From Candidatus Sphingomonas excrementigallinarum (GTDB lineage Bacteria > Pseudomonadota > Alphaproteobacteria > Sphingomonadales > Sphingomonadaceae): a stretch of 64,000 bases of DNA. Position numbers and translations under genes: made by a program. A model generated the notes under the pieces. The model was not told the origin of the DNA and ran no database searches. It was given only the letters and a program-made list of their open reading frames with translations. Within the stretch, counting starts at the first letter, position 1. Each line of letters begins with the position of its first letter. Positions 1 to 9,467 of this stretch are shown piece by piece. The DNA lies in assembly GCA_019112965.1 (NCBI GenBank), contig DXIH01000070.1, positions 1-64,000 on the forward strand, in the 5' to 3' direction.

Positions 1-687
1 GGACAGGATGCGGCGATAGAGCAGTTCATGCCCCTTCACGACCGATTGGGGGTTGCGCGAAATCCGGTCCCCCGCATCGAAATAATATTGGGTCAGCGGC
101 TCGTGAGACAGTGCGATGCGTCCGGCCTGTCGAAGCTTCAGCCACATATCCCAGTCCTGGCAGCTGGGCAGCGCAACGTCGAAACCTCCGATATCCAGGA
201 AAGTCTGCCGTCGGATCATCGCTGCCGAGCAACCGCCGAGGGTATTTTCGTAAAGCAACCCATCGGGGTCGTCGGTTTCGGGACCGAACTTGCGGGTGCC
301 ACCACCCTTGCCGTCGAGGAATACCGTGTCGCTGAACACCGCGACGACATCGTCGTCCATCAGGGGCACGAGCGAGGCAAGCTTGGTCTCGTCCCAGCCA
401 TCGTCGGAATCGAGCAGCGCGATCCATTCGCCGGTCGCCGCCGCCGCGCCAATATTGCGGGCGTTGGGTGCCCCGGCACGTTTGTCGAGCGGGACGATGC
501 GGATCGGTACGGCTTCGCTTCGGGCGGCCTGTGCCGCCGCGATGGTCGCCCCATCGTCGTCCGACCCGTCATCGACCACGATGATCTCGATCGGCCGAAA
601 GGTCTGTGTGTTGGCGCAAGCGATGGCGCGCCCGATCACGGCGGCGCGATTGCGCGCCGGAATGACGACCGATATCGTCGTTGTCAT
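1..687 (-). CDS. Glycosyltransferase family 2 (partial, runs off left edge)
   Basis: The first 229 residues of a GT2 (GT-A fold) glycosyltransferase are visible; the frame is open to base 1, so the C-terminus is missing. The nucleotide-sugar fold is recognisable from VVIPARNRA (residues 7-15), VVDDGSDD (37-44) and the metal-binding DSDD (93-96), followed by a typical GCSAAMIRR/GGFD segment. Start is ATG at 687. Family members transfer a sugar from an NDP donor to a lipid-linked acceptor at the inner membrane. Its place beside exopolysaccharide genes suggests repeat-unit assembly; the sugar cannot be told. Confidence 0.9.
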   Translation of the reverse strand, partial: MTTTISVVIPARNRAAVIGRAIACANTQTFRPIEIIVVDDGSDDDGATIAAAQAARSEAVPIRIVPLDKRAGAPNARNIGAAAATGEWIALLDSDDGWDETKLASLVPLMDDDVVAVFSDTVFLDGKGGGTRKFGPETDDPDGLLYENTLGGCSAAMIRRQTFLDIGGFDVALPSCQDWDMWLKLRQAGRIALSHEPLTQYYFDAGDRISRNPQSVVKGHELLYRRILS

Positions 688-766
688 GATGCCCGTATCT
701 CCCCCGTAACCGGCGAGGATATAGGGTATAAAGGCATTTCGATACGAGCGCGGATTGGGAAGGTCG

Positions 767-1876
767 ATGCTCCATACTCGTACAACTCGTCGGCCCGATG
801 GGCGCGGTGCCGTATGGTTTCGCCGCGCCGCGCACCTGACGCTGGGGGTGGCGGCCATCCTCTATGGGGCAGCGCTGCCAGCACAACGGCAACGCGATCC
901 CGGCGAACAGCCCTTTTCGGCGCAGAGCGTCTGGAACACGCCGATCGGACGCGGGGCGATCTATGACGCGCCGGATTCTCCCGAAAGTCTGCTCCTTCAT
1001 ACCGACGATGCGGGCGGCCCGGTGGGCTCCTTCCCCTGGATCGGGAAGGACGCCATCGGGCTATACATGGCGAAGTCCTCGGACCCGGTTCGGCGCTGGT
1101 CCTATGACGCGCGGGCGGGGGGTGGACCGACGTGGCGGGGCGGGCCGCCGATCCTGAACGGCTGGATCGACTTGCCAACGCCCACCGATATTCGTTTCCT
1201 GGGCGGGACCGACAAGCATGCCATCCTGATCGATCCCGATCACCGCTATGGCTATGAGGTCTGGCTGGGGGAGGCCAGGGGCGATGGCTATCACGCCACC
1301 TATCTGGTCCGCACCGACCTGCGAGGATCGGGCATATCGCTGGTCGATGGCCAGTCGCAGGGCATCCGCGCCTTTGGCGGATCGCTCGCCGGTGGGCTGA
1401 TCCGGTGCCGCGAGCTGGCGAATGGCGATATCCCCCATGCCCTAGCCGTGTTGTTGTCCAACGATCAGCTGCGCAAGGGCTCGACCATGTTCAAACAGAA
1501 GGTCTGGCCCGCCAGTTTCACCGACGATGGCGGCCGTAACGGCTATGCGGGGGAGGTGCCAATGGGGGCGTTGCTCGCCATTCCGGCCGATGTCGACATC
1601 GAAAAGCTGCCGCTGACCCGCGAAGGCAAGGTGCTGGCGCGCGCCTATCAGCGCTTCGGGGGCTATGTCGTCGATCGGACGATCAAGACGATGACGCTCG
1701 CGACCCTGGAGCAGGGATGCGACAAGACCGCCATCGACCATCTCTTCGCGGATCGGCGGACGATTCGTGATCGTCTGGTCCGGGTGCTCAACAACACGCC
1801 GCGCCATGTCGGCGGGCCGGGCGAACGCATCGCCCCGGCTCCGCCGCCGCTTACCCCCAAAGGATCGGGGGAATAA
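767..1876 (+). CDS. Secreted protein of unknown function
   Basis: A 369-residue protein with an Arg-rich N-terminus and a hydrophobic segment (about residues 25-41, ending ALPAQ) that looks like a signal peptide. The mature part opens with FSAQSVWNTPIG and contains GGSLAGGLIRCREL and IPHALAVLL, a pattern I recall from uncharacterised secreted proteins but cannot tie to an activity. ATG 767 is chosen because GGGAAGG precedes it; a TTG at 755 is possible. It lies among polysaccharide genes and is 3 nt from the convergent BTLCP gene, so a periplasmic or extracellular carbohydrate role is inference. Confidence 0.75.
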   Translation: MLHTRTTRRPDGRGAVWFRRAAHLTLGVAAILYGAALPAQRQRDPGEQPFSAQSVWNTPIGRGAIYDAPDSPESLLLHTDDAGGPVGSFPWIGKDAIGLYMAKSSDPVRRWSYDARAGGGPTWRGGPPILNGWIDLPTPTDIRFLGGTDKHAILIDPDHRYGYEVWLGEARGDGYHATYLVRTDLRGSGISLVDGQSQGIRAFGGSLAGGLIRCRELANGDIPHALAVLLSNDQLRKGSTMFKQKVWPASFTDDGGRNGYAGEVPMGALLAIPADVDIEKLPLTREGKVLARAYQRFGGYVVDRTIKTMTLATLEQGCDKTAIDHLFADRRTIRDRLVRVLNNTPRHVGGPGERIAPAPPPLTPKGSGE

Positions 1877-1879
1877 GCG

Positions 1880-2878
1880 TTACAGCCTCGCGCTCTGCCA
1901 GCGCATGCCGTTTTCCGGCGACTGAACGCTGATCCAGCTATAGTCGGTCTGGTCGACCCTGCGGACCCAGGGCGTGTCGCTGTCCAGCACCATGTCGCCA
2001 TCGGCCGTGCGGGCGATCAGGACGGTGTGCAGCTTGGTCTGGCGGCTATAGACCACCGCGAAGCTCAGTCGCTTGCTGTCGAACCCCTGGGCGATCAGTT
2101 GAAAGCGCTTCTCGATCGCCAGGTCTTCGCAGTCGCCCTGTGCGCCATGGCCAATGCCGCTGCGCGTCCAATGTTCGGCGGTGGCATAGATCTGTATGTC
2201 CGGGCGCTGGCGGACACGGCTGTTGACCAGTTTGTTGACCGAATCGAGCAGCTTGTCACCCGCCCGATCGGCTTCGGCGGGAGCCGGGCCGCGACCGGGC
2301 GCGGTGACGGTCACGTCGGGGGCCACCACGGTCTCACCGACCAGCAACGGCATTTCCCCGGTCAGGACCGGCTGGACCCGCCACGGCCGCAGCGTTGCGA
2401 CCGGATCGGACGCGCCCTGAAAGGGGACGACGGCGCCTGGCATTGTGGGCGCTCCGATCGATTCGGCGCGAGGCGTCGCGAGATCGTCAAGGACGATGGG
2501 CGACAGTCTCGGCACGACGGACAGGTCGGCGCCCCGCGCGACGGCCCGCACCCGGAAGGAAACCGCACCGGGCTTTTCCAGGCGGTGGATGATGTCGGGC
2601 ATAACCGCCGCGATCATGTTGGTAACCGTCATGGCGAAGGCGGGTAAGCCGGTGGCGCCGCGTCCGTCGCGGAAGGCGGGCGGCGGACTGGGCGGCGCGT
2701 CGACCTGGATCTGACAGAAGGTCGCGTCCGTCCGGCACATGTCCACGAAGCCTGCAGGCGGAGCCATGACATCGCCGCGAAGAAGGAAGTGCGATCCGCC
2801 GGAATGGGCATGGGCCGGGCTCGCGGCGGCGACCGCCACCGAGATCGCAGCAATGGTCAAGCCTGCTTGATATCGCAT
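1880..2878 (-). CDS. Transglutaminase-like cysteine peptidase (BTLCP family)
   Basis: A 332-residue exported protein with signal peptide (residues 1-24, ending AHAH) and a C-terminal BTLCP domain. The catalytic Cys is in GDCEDLAIEKR (about residue 247), the His in KLHTVLIAR, and the Asp in MVLDSDTPW. The family (Pfam PF06035) is linked to periplasmic proteolysis and biofilm or matrix control, as in LapG. Start ATG 2878 follows a strong GGAGGTAGAG site. It converges on the upstream secreted-protein gene. Confidence 0.85.
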   Translation of the reverse strand: MRYQAGLTIAAISVAVAAASPAHAHSGGSHFLLRGDVMAPPAGFVDMCRTDATFCQIQVDAPPSPPPAFRDGRGATGLPAFAMTVTNMIAAVMPDIIHRLEKPGAVSFRVRAVARGADLSVVPRLSPIVLDDLATPRAESIGAPTMPGAVVPFQGASDPVATLRPWRVQPVLTGEMPLLVGETVVAPDVTVTAPGRGPAPAEADRAGDKLLDSVNKLVNSRVRQRPDIQIYATAEHWTRSGIGHGAQGDCEDLAIEKRFQLIAQGFDSKRLSFAVVYSRQTKLHTVLIARTADGDMVLDSDTPWVRRVDQTDYSWISVQSPENGMRWQSARL

Positions 2879-3001
2879 CTCTACCTCCGTGTTCGGAGGC
2901 CGGGATGCGGCACTGACCTTTACGCCGGGGTTCAGCGGAAAGGTTTAGACGTTGTTAACCCATTTGTTCGGACATGGTCCCCCGCCGGGGCACCTCGACG
3001 C

Positions 3002-3205
3002 TTAGCGCAGCGCGATGATGCAGATCGCCACGACGCCCCAGCAGAAGGAGGCTGCGGCCCCGATCGTCACCAGATTGGCCAGCGAGATCGACTTGGCCGC
3101 GACCGGCCGCCCACGCATCGGCAATCCGGTCGCCGCCAGGTCCTCGGCCGCGAGATCGGAATGGTCCGTAGCAGTGGCGGTATCGAACTCGTGACTGTGG
3201 ATCAT
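3002..3205 (-). CDS. Small single-pass membrane protein, unknown
   Basis: A 67-residue protein starting at ATG 3205 behind GGAAGGAA. An acidic N-terminal half is followed by a hydrophobic C-terminal helix (LVTIGAAASFCWGVVAICII) that should anchor it in the inner membrane with a very short tail. It resembles no family I can name. It is transcribed divergently from the priming glycosyltransferase gene, so the intervening 236 bases probably hold both promoters. Confidence 0.6.
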   Translation of the reverse strand: MIHSHEFDTATATDHSDLAAEDLAATGLPMRGRPVAAKSISLANLVTIGAAASFCWGVVAICIIALR

Positions 3206-3441
3206 GGATCGTTCCTTCCCGGACATCTTAGCGGGCCGAGCTTTATGAACGCTTAACATCGGGGTTAACGGCGCGAATACCAGTGCGGGGCGCGAAATTC
3301 CGGCTTTCCGGCGGAGCTTGCTGACGGTCCGATCGGTCTGCGCGATGATCGCACAACTGCCCCGCAATGGGATTTTCGCACCATGGCTGGTCGTGGACGC
3401 TCCGGAGCCCGGCCCCGTATAGGACGGGCAGGGGGTATTCG

Positions 3442-4821
3442 GTGCAGATCGTCAGCTTTTCACGAGTCGGAGAAGACACGCAGGAGGGTGATGCCCGAAG
3501 CACGATGCGTGCCCTTCGCCTGCAATATTATGTGGCGATGCTGGTGGCCGATGCGATTGCCGTGATGCTGGCGATGACGCTGGGCAGCCTGTTGCGATTC
3601 GATACGCCTTTCTCGCCCGAAGCGGCGACGTTGATTCTCGGACTCGTGCCGTTCTTCTGCTTTTTCGATCTCGCCAATATGCGGCCCGATTATCTGAACG
3701 ACTGGCGCCGCTCGATCGTGTCGATGACGATCGCGCTGGGCAAGGCGGTGCTGGTCCTGCTGTTCTTCGGCTTCCTGCTCCATGCGATCGGTGACGCCTC
3801 GCGCCTGCTCGTCGGATATGGCGTGATGCTGGCGCTGGTGGTCGCACTCGTCCTGCGCGCGCTGCTCGTCACCTTGTCCACGCGCGCGTTCCAGGGGGGC
3901 GCGGTCAATCACGTCCTGCTGATCGATGGCGTCACGATGGATATCCCGGCGGGCCAGAGTGCGCTCCAGATCGAGCGGATCGACGGCGGCGACTTCAACA
4001 ACCCCTATCTGCTCGACCAGTTCGCGCGGCGCTTTGCCGATGTCGATCATCTCACCGTCGCCTGCCATGCCGATCGGCGGCGCGACTGGGCGATGGCGCT
4101 GAAGGGGATCGGCACGCGCGCCGACATCATCATCCCCGAACTCGATGATCTGGGCAGCGTCGGTCATGCCATCGTCGCGGGGTCGTCGACCATCCTGATC
4201 TCGACCGATCCGCTCGGCCCCTATGACCGGATCGTAAAGCGTGCCGTCGACCTGGCGCTGGCGATCTCGGCACTGGCCTTCCTGCTGCCGCTGCTGGTCA
4301 TGATCGCGATCGCGGTCAAGCTGGACAGCCGGGGGCCGATCTTCTTCCGCCAGCAGCGGGTCGGATACGGCAACCGCCTGTTCATGATGTACAAGTTCCG
4401 CAGCATGAAGGTGGAAACAAGCGACGCCAGGGGCGGCCGCTCGGCCAGCCGGGACGATGACCGCATCACCCGCGTTGGTCGCATCATCCGGGCCACCAGC
4501 GTCGACGAACTGCCGCAGCTGCTCAATGTCCTTCGCGGCGAAATGAGCGTCGTCGGGCCGCGCCCCCATGCGCTGGGTTCGCTCGCGGGGGATCAGCTCT
4601 TCTGGCATGTCGACGCGCGCTATCACCACCGTCACGCCTGCAAGCCCGGCCTGACCGGCCTGGCGCAGGTGCGCGGTTTCCGGGGCGCGACCCATAGCCG
4701 TGAGGATCTGGTCAGCCGTCTTCAGGCCGATCTGGAATATCTCAACAACTGGAGCCTGTGGCGCGATATCATGATCCTGCTGTCCACGGTCAGGGTCATC
4801 GTCCATCGCAATGCGTATTGA
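3442..4821 (+). CDS. Polyprenyl glycosyl-phosphotransferase (priming sugar transferase, GumD/WcaJ/SpsB type)
   Basis: A 459-residue inner-membrane enzyme that would transfer hexose-1-phosphate from UDP-sugar to undecaprenyl phosphate, the first step of exopolysaccharide repeat assembly. The N-terminal half holds four hydrophobic helices and a nucleotide-binding-like middle part. The C-terminal bacterial sugar transferase domain shows KRAVDLALA, SRGPIFFRQQRVG, YKFRSM and VDELPQLLNVLRGEMSVVGP. GTG 3442 is chosen because AGGGGGT sits just upstream; the frame stays open to ATG 3367. Its stop overlaps the next gene by 11 nt. Confidence 0.88.
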   Translation: MQIVSFSRVGEDTQEGDARSTMRALRLQYYVAMLVADAIAVMLAMTLGSLLRFDTPFSPEAATLILGLVPFFCFFDLANMRPDYLNDWRRSIVSMTIALGKAVLVLLFFGFLLHAIGDASRLLVGYGVMLALVVALVLRALLVTLSTRAFQGGAVNHVLLIDGVTMDIPAGQSALQIERIDGGDFNNPYLLDQFARRFADVDHLTVACHADRRRDWAMALKGIGTRADIIIPELDDLGSVGHAIVAGSSTILISTDPLGPYDRIVKRAVDLALAISALAFLLPLLVMIAIAVKLDSRGPIFFRQQRVGYGNRLFMMYKFRSMKVETSDARGGRSASRDDDRITRVGRIIRATSVDELPQLLNVLRGEMSVVGPRPHALGSLAGDQLFWHVDARYHHRHACKPGLTGLAQVRGFRGATHSREDLVSRLQADLEYLNNWSLWRDIMILLSTVRVIVHRNAY

Positions 4822-6094
4822 CGGTTCGATCCGCATCCACCCGCTGCGCCTGTTGTGGGAGGATCGGCGCGGCGACATGCTGCTGGCCTGTGGCGCGCTT
4901 CTATGTGCCATGGTCGCGGGGCTGGCCTGGCTGGGCTGGTCACCCTGGCAGGCGGACGACTATCATCGTGCGCGCATGGCGGCCGATCCGGCTGGCTATG
5001 CCGCCCGCGTCGCACGCGAGGTCAACGCGCTGCCCATCGTCACCGGCATCCCGACGGTGGCGCCGGTCACCAATCTTCAGCTGCCGCCCGATATCGCGCG
5101 GCGCATCAACGCACTGACCCCCTTCGCGCGCGGCGCGAACCCGCCCGCGCGCCCCTTTTCCCTGAGCGAGGGCGTGGCCGATCGTCAGGCCGCCGAGGCA
5201 TGCCTGGCCGCCGCCGTCTATTATGAGGCGGGGAGCGATCCGATGGGGCAGGCGGCGGTGGCGCAGGTCGTGCTCAACCGCGTCCGTCACCCTGCGTTTC
5301 CCAAGACCGTTTGCGGCGTGGTGACGCAAGGGGCGGAGCGTAGCACGGGATGCCAGTTCAGCTTCATGTGCGACGGATCGCTCCACCGCCGGACGCCGTC
5401 GCCCGCCGCGCTGACCCTGGCGCAGTCGACCGCGCGCTGGGCGCTCGGTGGAGGCGTGTTCCGTGCGGTGGGCAGCGCGACCCATTATCATGCGGATTAT
5501 GTCGTGCCGCGCTGGAGCGGCGCGATGGACAAGGTGCTGGCTTTTCACACCCATCTCTTCTTCCGCTGGCGCGGCCCGGCGGGGGCGGCGGGGCTGTTGC
5601 GCGGCGGCGCGCAACCGGGCGAGCATCCCGGCGCGCTGGCCGCTTTCCTGTCGCCGACCGGCCCGGCTGGGGACGTGGCAGGCGGTGTTGCGACCGATCC
5701 CGCCGCCGCGCATGCCGTAGCGCCCGGCAGCAGCGATCCGGCCGGAGCCGCCGCGACGGCGCCCGGCGGGGTTGTGCGGTCGGACGAATGGCGCGGCATC
5801 TATTATCTGCTGCTCAGCCCCGACGACTATCCGGGCAGCTATGCGATCAAGGCGCTGCAGGCCTGCGGAAAGCGGACCAACTGCCTGGTCTATGGCTGGG
5901 ATTCGGCCCGGCGCGTGCCGGTGGCGGTGACCGAGGCACGTCCCGCCGGGGTTGTCTTCATGTGGTCCCGCCATGGCGACGAGCAGAAAGCGATGTGGGA
6001 TTGCGCGCGAACCCCACGCGACAAGCCTGAGCAATGCCTGCCCGGTACGGCGGGTCGTTCGGCCGCACCGACCGCAGCTTCCCCCGAGCGCTGA
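4811..6094 (+). CDS. Cell wall hydrolase, SleB family
   Basis: A 427-residue protein with an N-terminal membrane anchor (about residues 23-44) and a Hydrolase_2/SleB domain (residues about 130-250). Recognisable pieces are the ACLAAAVYYEA motif with its catalytic Glu, AVAQVVLNRVRHPAFP and ATHYHADYV. The family hydrolyses peptidoglycan. The C-terminal third is Ala/Gly/Pro-rich and then ordered. Its start overlaps the sugar-transferase stop by 11 nt, implying coupling; it may open a path for the export machine, which is inference. Confidence 0.85.
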   Translation: MRIDGSIRIHPLRLLWEDRRGDMLLACGALLCAMVAGLAWLGWSPWQADDYHRARMAADPAGYAARVAREVNALPIVTGIPTVAPVTNLQLPPDIARRINALTPFARGANPPARPFSLSEGVADRQAAEACLAAAVYYEAGSDPMGQAAVAQVVLNRVRHPAFPKTVCGVVTQGAERSTGCQFSFMCDGSLHRRTPSPAALTLAQSTARWALGGGVFRAVGSATHYHADYVVPRWSGAMDKVLAFHTHLFFRWRGPAGAAGLLRGGAQPGEHPGALAAFLSPTGPAGDVAGGVATDPAAAHAVAPGSSDPAGAAATAPGGVVRSDEWRGIYYLLLSPDDYPGSYAIKALQACGKRTNCLVYGWDSARRVPVAVTEARPAGVVFMWSRHGDEQKAMWDCARTPRDKPEQCLPGTAGRSAAPTAASPER

Positions 6095-6176
6095 CCGATA
6101 CCGACGAAGATTTCGCTGTCCTACAGGCAAAGAAGCGGAACATAGGGTGAACTTCCGGTCATAGGGAGGGTCGAGA

Positions 6177-6641
6177 ATGAAGGGGATTGTACGAGGCGGA
6201 AACGCCTTGGCGAGCATCGCAACCGTCATGGCAGCGCCATCGGCGGGCGCGCAGCAGGTGCAGGCCCCGGCGGGCTATGCGCCGCTGACCGCACCATGCA
6301 TCGTCCAGGGGGATGGGCGTTGTGCGGCGATTACGGCAGATACGCCGATGCCGGTGGCATCCAGGGCCGAACGGCTGGTTCTGGCCAGCAACAACGTCGC
6401 CGCCGCACCTGCGACTACGCTGGGCGGCCTTTATGTGCTCAACCAAATGTGCAGCGGTTACGGCACCGTCGTCCTGCGCTATCTGGGGGCGGACGGTAGC
6501 ACGATGCTTCCGCTGGTCAGCCGTTCGGCGGGGGATTCCGGCGGTGGGACCACCCTGTATCTCGGCGCAGGAACGGTGGTCGACGTTCAGCTGTCGGGGA
6601 CGACCGGCTGTGGCGTCCAGCTGGCACGGGTGCCCGCATGA
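6177..6641 (+). CDS. Small secreted protein, unknown
   Basis: A 154-residue protein with a signal peptide (residues 1 to about 25, ending SAGA) and a mature part rich in Gly, Thr and Val. Two Cys in the N-terminal half and a pair near the end could form disulfides. Start ATG 6177 follows AGGGAGGG. Its stop overlaps the deacetylase start (ATGA), so the two are probably translated together. No family recognised. Confidence 0.65.
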   Translation: MKGIVRGGNALASIATVMAAPSAGAQQVQAPAGYAPLTAPCIVQGDGRCAAITADTPMPVASRAERLVLASNNVAAAPATTLGGLYVLNQMCSGYGTVVLRYLGADGSTMLPLVSRSAGDSGGGTTLYLGAGTVVDVQLSGTTGCGVQLARVPA

Positions 6642-8053
6642 TGCGGCGGCTGTTCTTCGCCTGCGTCGTTGCGGCCATGCCGCTGGCCGCCGCGCCCGCG
6701 GTCGGGCAAGCGCTGACCGGCGGGCCGGGTGCGTCGCCCGCGAGCGTCCTGTCCAGCCCGGAATGGGCGCAGCAACCCGCTGATGGTGACAAGGCGCCGC
6801 TGGTCGGCGGGCGAATCCACCAGCGCTACCGGATCGCCGCGCCCGTCGCGGTGCTGGCCTCGCTGTACCAGACGACCCGGTTGATCGCCGCCCCGCCCGA
6901 GGTCAGCGACGTGGCAAGCGATCCGCTTTACGGTGACACGCGACTGACGTTGAGCATGGCGTCCACCAATGCGCGGCAGCTGCGTCCGCTGACGGCGCTG
7001 TCGACGCCGGTCAACGCGACGGGGCAGCTGATCCGCTTCTGGACGAAGCCGATCGCCGGTGTCGATCCCAGGTTGGCCGCCTACCGGATCCGGCTCTATT
7101 CGGAAGGCGCACCCGGTTCGCCCGGCGGCAATTATCTGGAGTTCAACGCCGCCTCGCTGATCCGCGAGGGACAGAAAGGCGGCGAGCAGCGCTGGGGCAG
7201 CTTTACCGTGCCGGTCAGCGCCTTCACCGCGGTCGGTTCGGGGGCCAATGCCACGGCGATCAGCTGGGCGATGGTCGAGGTACAGGCCAATGGCTCTTCG
7301 CCGATGACCATCGCGGTGGGCAATGTCGAAGTCGTTGCCAACGGCCTGGCCAAGGCGAAGATGATTATCGGTTTCGACGATCAATATCCCGCCACCATCG
7401 CTTATGCCTCGCGTGCGATGGCGCGCTATGGCTTTCGCGGCGTGCTGTATCTGTCACCGGCGATCGACACCGGCCGGGCGGGCAAGTTGGCGCCTGTCAT
7501 GCTCAAATCGCTGCACGACAATCTGGGGTGGCAGATCGCCAGCCAGGCCTGGTCGACCGAGGCCGCGACGGGGGCGGGGGGCATCGACACGATGAGCGCC
7601 GACCAGCGTACCGCCGAAATGGCCAAGCTGCGCAACTGGCAGAACGGAATGGGCCTGACCGGCGGCGGCCATGGCAGCTATTTCAGCAATGTCGGGGTCA
7701 GCGACATGATCGCCTATCCGATGTTCCGCCAGCACTTTAAGTCGATGCGTGCCTATTATTTCGGCGAGTTTGCGCAGGTGGAGACCTATCCCTGGGGTGA
7801 CCCGATGCGTATCCGCGCGATGGGGGCAGGCGAGTTCCAATGGGGTAACAGTCCCTCCATCTATTCGACCTATTGGAAGAATCATGTCGACCGGGCGATC
7901 GCGCAAAAGGGCGTGGGATTCCTGGTCTTTCACGACGGCCTGTCGGGATCGATGTCGAACTGGCAGTCCGGCTTCGACCAGTTGATGGCCTATCTCGATG
8001 CCAATCGAGCGAGTATCGACGTCGTCACGGTCGAGGATCTGGAAAACCCGTAA
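6638..8053 (+). CDS. Exported polysaccharide deacetylase-like protein
   Basis: A 471-residue exported protein (signal peptide ending AAPAVG). An N-terminal beta-rich part is followed by a NodB-homology-like domain: IIGFDDQYPATIAYASRAMARYG carries the FDD metal-binding start, GHGSYFSN supplies a histidine segment, and FLVFHDGL is the late His motif. The family removes acetyl groups from polysaccharides or peptidoglycan. The substrate here is presumably the exported polymer. ATG 6638 overlaps the preceding stop. Confidence 0.75.
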   Translation: MMRRLFFACVVAAMPLAAAPAVGQALTGGPGASPASVLSSPEWAQQPADGDKAPLVGGRIHQRYRIAAPVAVLASLYQTTRLIAAPPEVSDVASDPLYGDTRLTLSMASTNARQLRPLTALSTPVNATGQLIRFWTKPIAGVDPRLAAYRIRLYSEGAPGSPGGNYLEFNAASLIREGQKGGEQRWGSFTVPVSAFTAVGSGANATAISWAMVEVQANGSSPMTIAVGNVEVVANGLAKAKMIIGFDDQYPATIAYASRAMARYGFRGVLYLSPAIDTGRAGKLAPVMLKSLHDNLGWQIASQAWSTEAATGAGGIDTMSADQRTAEMAKLRNWQNGMGLTGGGHGSYFSNVGVSDMIAYPMFRQHFKSMRAYYFGEFAQVETYPWGDPMRIRAMGAGEFQWGNSPSIYSTYWKNHVDRAIAQKGVGFLVFHDGLSGSMSNWQSGFDQLMAYLDANRASIDVVTVEDLENP

Positions 8054-8099
8054 CCGGCGATCCGCCGGTCGGGCGCAAATGAGAAGAGGGGTAGGGGGG

Positions 8100-9467
8100 A
8101 TGACGGCAGCGGACAGGAAGGTCGGCCTTGCCGCGTCGCTGCTGACGGCCGTGCTGTTCGGCGAAGTGGCGGCGATCGGGGTCGACGGCCCGCTGTTGGC
8201 GACGATCGCGGCGGTGGCCGAACTGCTGGTCGGCGCGGCCGTCCTGCTGCTCGTCCGCCCCAGCCTGACCTTCTGGCGCATCTTCGCCCTGCCGCTAGCG
8301 CTGGCGATCCTGGCCTGGGCCTGGATCGCCAGCCCGACCTGGTTCGCGGTCGAGCCCTTTGGGCGGCAATGGAGCGCGCCCGACATGCTGCCCCAGGCCA
8401 GCGCGCGTTTTCTGGGCGGCATCGCCGTCCTGACCTCGGCGGCGGCGATCGGCTGGCGTCGGGGCGGTGTTCGTCTGACGATCGATCGCTGGCTGCTCTG
8501 GGGGCTGATCGATATCGCGCTGGCCTTGGCGCTGCGGCATTACGATCCGGACGCGGTTTGGGGGCTCGACAAGGGCGATCTTCGCGAGCGTTTCACGGGT
8601 ACGTTTCTGAACGCCAATGCGGCGGGTTGCTATTTCGCGGTCCTGGCGGTGCTTGCGCTGGGACGGGGGCTTGCGCTGGCATTCGACCGGACGACCTCCA
8701 GCTCCTTCGTGACGCAGGTGACCACCCCGATCGCCTTTCTGGGCGGGATCGGAGCGTGTGCGATCACCGGGTCACGTACCGCGCTGCTCGCGTTTGTCAT
8801 CGCGATGATCCTGATCGGCGCGCAGTTCGGGCCGCAATGGATGCGCCAGCAGCGTGGTAATGTCCGCGCGCTGGCGATCGGGGCCGGGGTCATCGGCCTG
8901 CTGCTGCTGGTGTTCGTCCTGCTCGGCGATGCGACCTTCGATCGCATCACGCTGTTGGGTGAGGACTGGACCGGGCGGACGGATATGTGGAGCCTGTATG
9001 GGCGGCTCGCGGCCCAGGCCCCGCTCGGCTATGGACCCGGCGGTTTCGACGATGCCGCGCTGCACGGTTTCGCCTCGATCCATGAGGCGCGTATCGCCTG
9101 GTATGTCCATGCGCCGCACAATGTCGTGCTGTCGCTGCTGATGACCGGCGGCTATCCCTATCTGGTGCTGATGATCGCGCTGACCGGGGCGCTGCTGTTT
9201 CCCTTTTTCCGCCGTGCGCATCGCCTGCGCGAGCCCGCCGTGGTCGGCGCCGTCGTGGCGCTGGGGCTGATCCTCGTCTGCGCCAGCACCGACATCGCAC
9301 TCGACATGCCTGCGATCGCGGCGATGGCGGCGATGCTGGCGGGGCTGGTCTGGGGCCGTGCCTCCCGCTTCGTGGCGGGGGCGCTGGCGATTCAGGAGGA
9401 AGACGGGGAGAGGCGGCTCCTGACCAACGGCTCGGCGGGTGAACCGGCTACCAGGCCCAGCGCATAG
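8100..9467 (+). CDS. O-antigen ligase/polymerase-like membrane protein (Wzy-like)
   Basis: A 455-residue polytopic protein with roughly 10-12 hydrophobic helices, GTFLNANAAGCYFAV and TGSRTALLAF in the middle and GYGPGGFDD plus HAPHNVVLSLL in the large periplasmic loop, as in the Wzy_C/O-antigen ligase family. It would polymerise lipid-linked repeats on the periplasmic side. Start ATG 8100 follows a G-rich site; longer in-frame starts from 7998 overlap the deacetylase. Its last 76 bases overlap the 3' end of a gene on the other strand. Confidence 0.8.
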   Translation: MTAADRKVGLAASLLTAVLFGEVAAIGVDGPLLATIAAVAELLVGAAVLLLVRPSLTFWRIFALPLALAILAWAWIASPTWFAVEPFGRQWSAPDMLPQASARFLGGIAVLTSAAAIGWRRGGVRLTIDRWLLWGLIDIALALALRHYDPDAVWGLDKGDLRERFTGTFLNANAAGCYFAVLAVLALGRGLALAFDRTTSSSFVTQVTTPIAFLGGIGACAITGSRTALLAFVIAMILIGAQFGPQWMRQQRGNVRALAIGAGVIGLLLLVFVLLGDATFDRITLLGEDWTGRTDMWSLYGRLAAQAPLGYGPGGFDDAALHGFASIHEARIAWYVHAPHNVVLSLLMTGGYPYLVLMIALTGALLFPFFRRAHRLREPAVVGAVVALGLILVCASTDIALDMPAIAAMAAMLAGLVWGRASRFVAGALAIQEEDGERRLLTNGSAGEPATRPSA

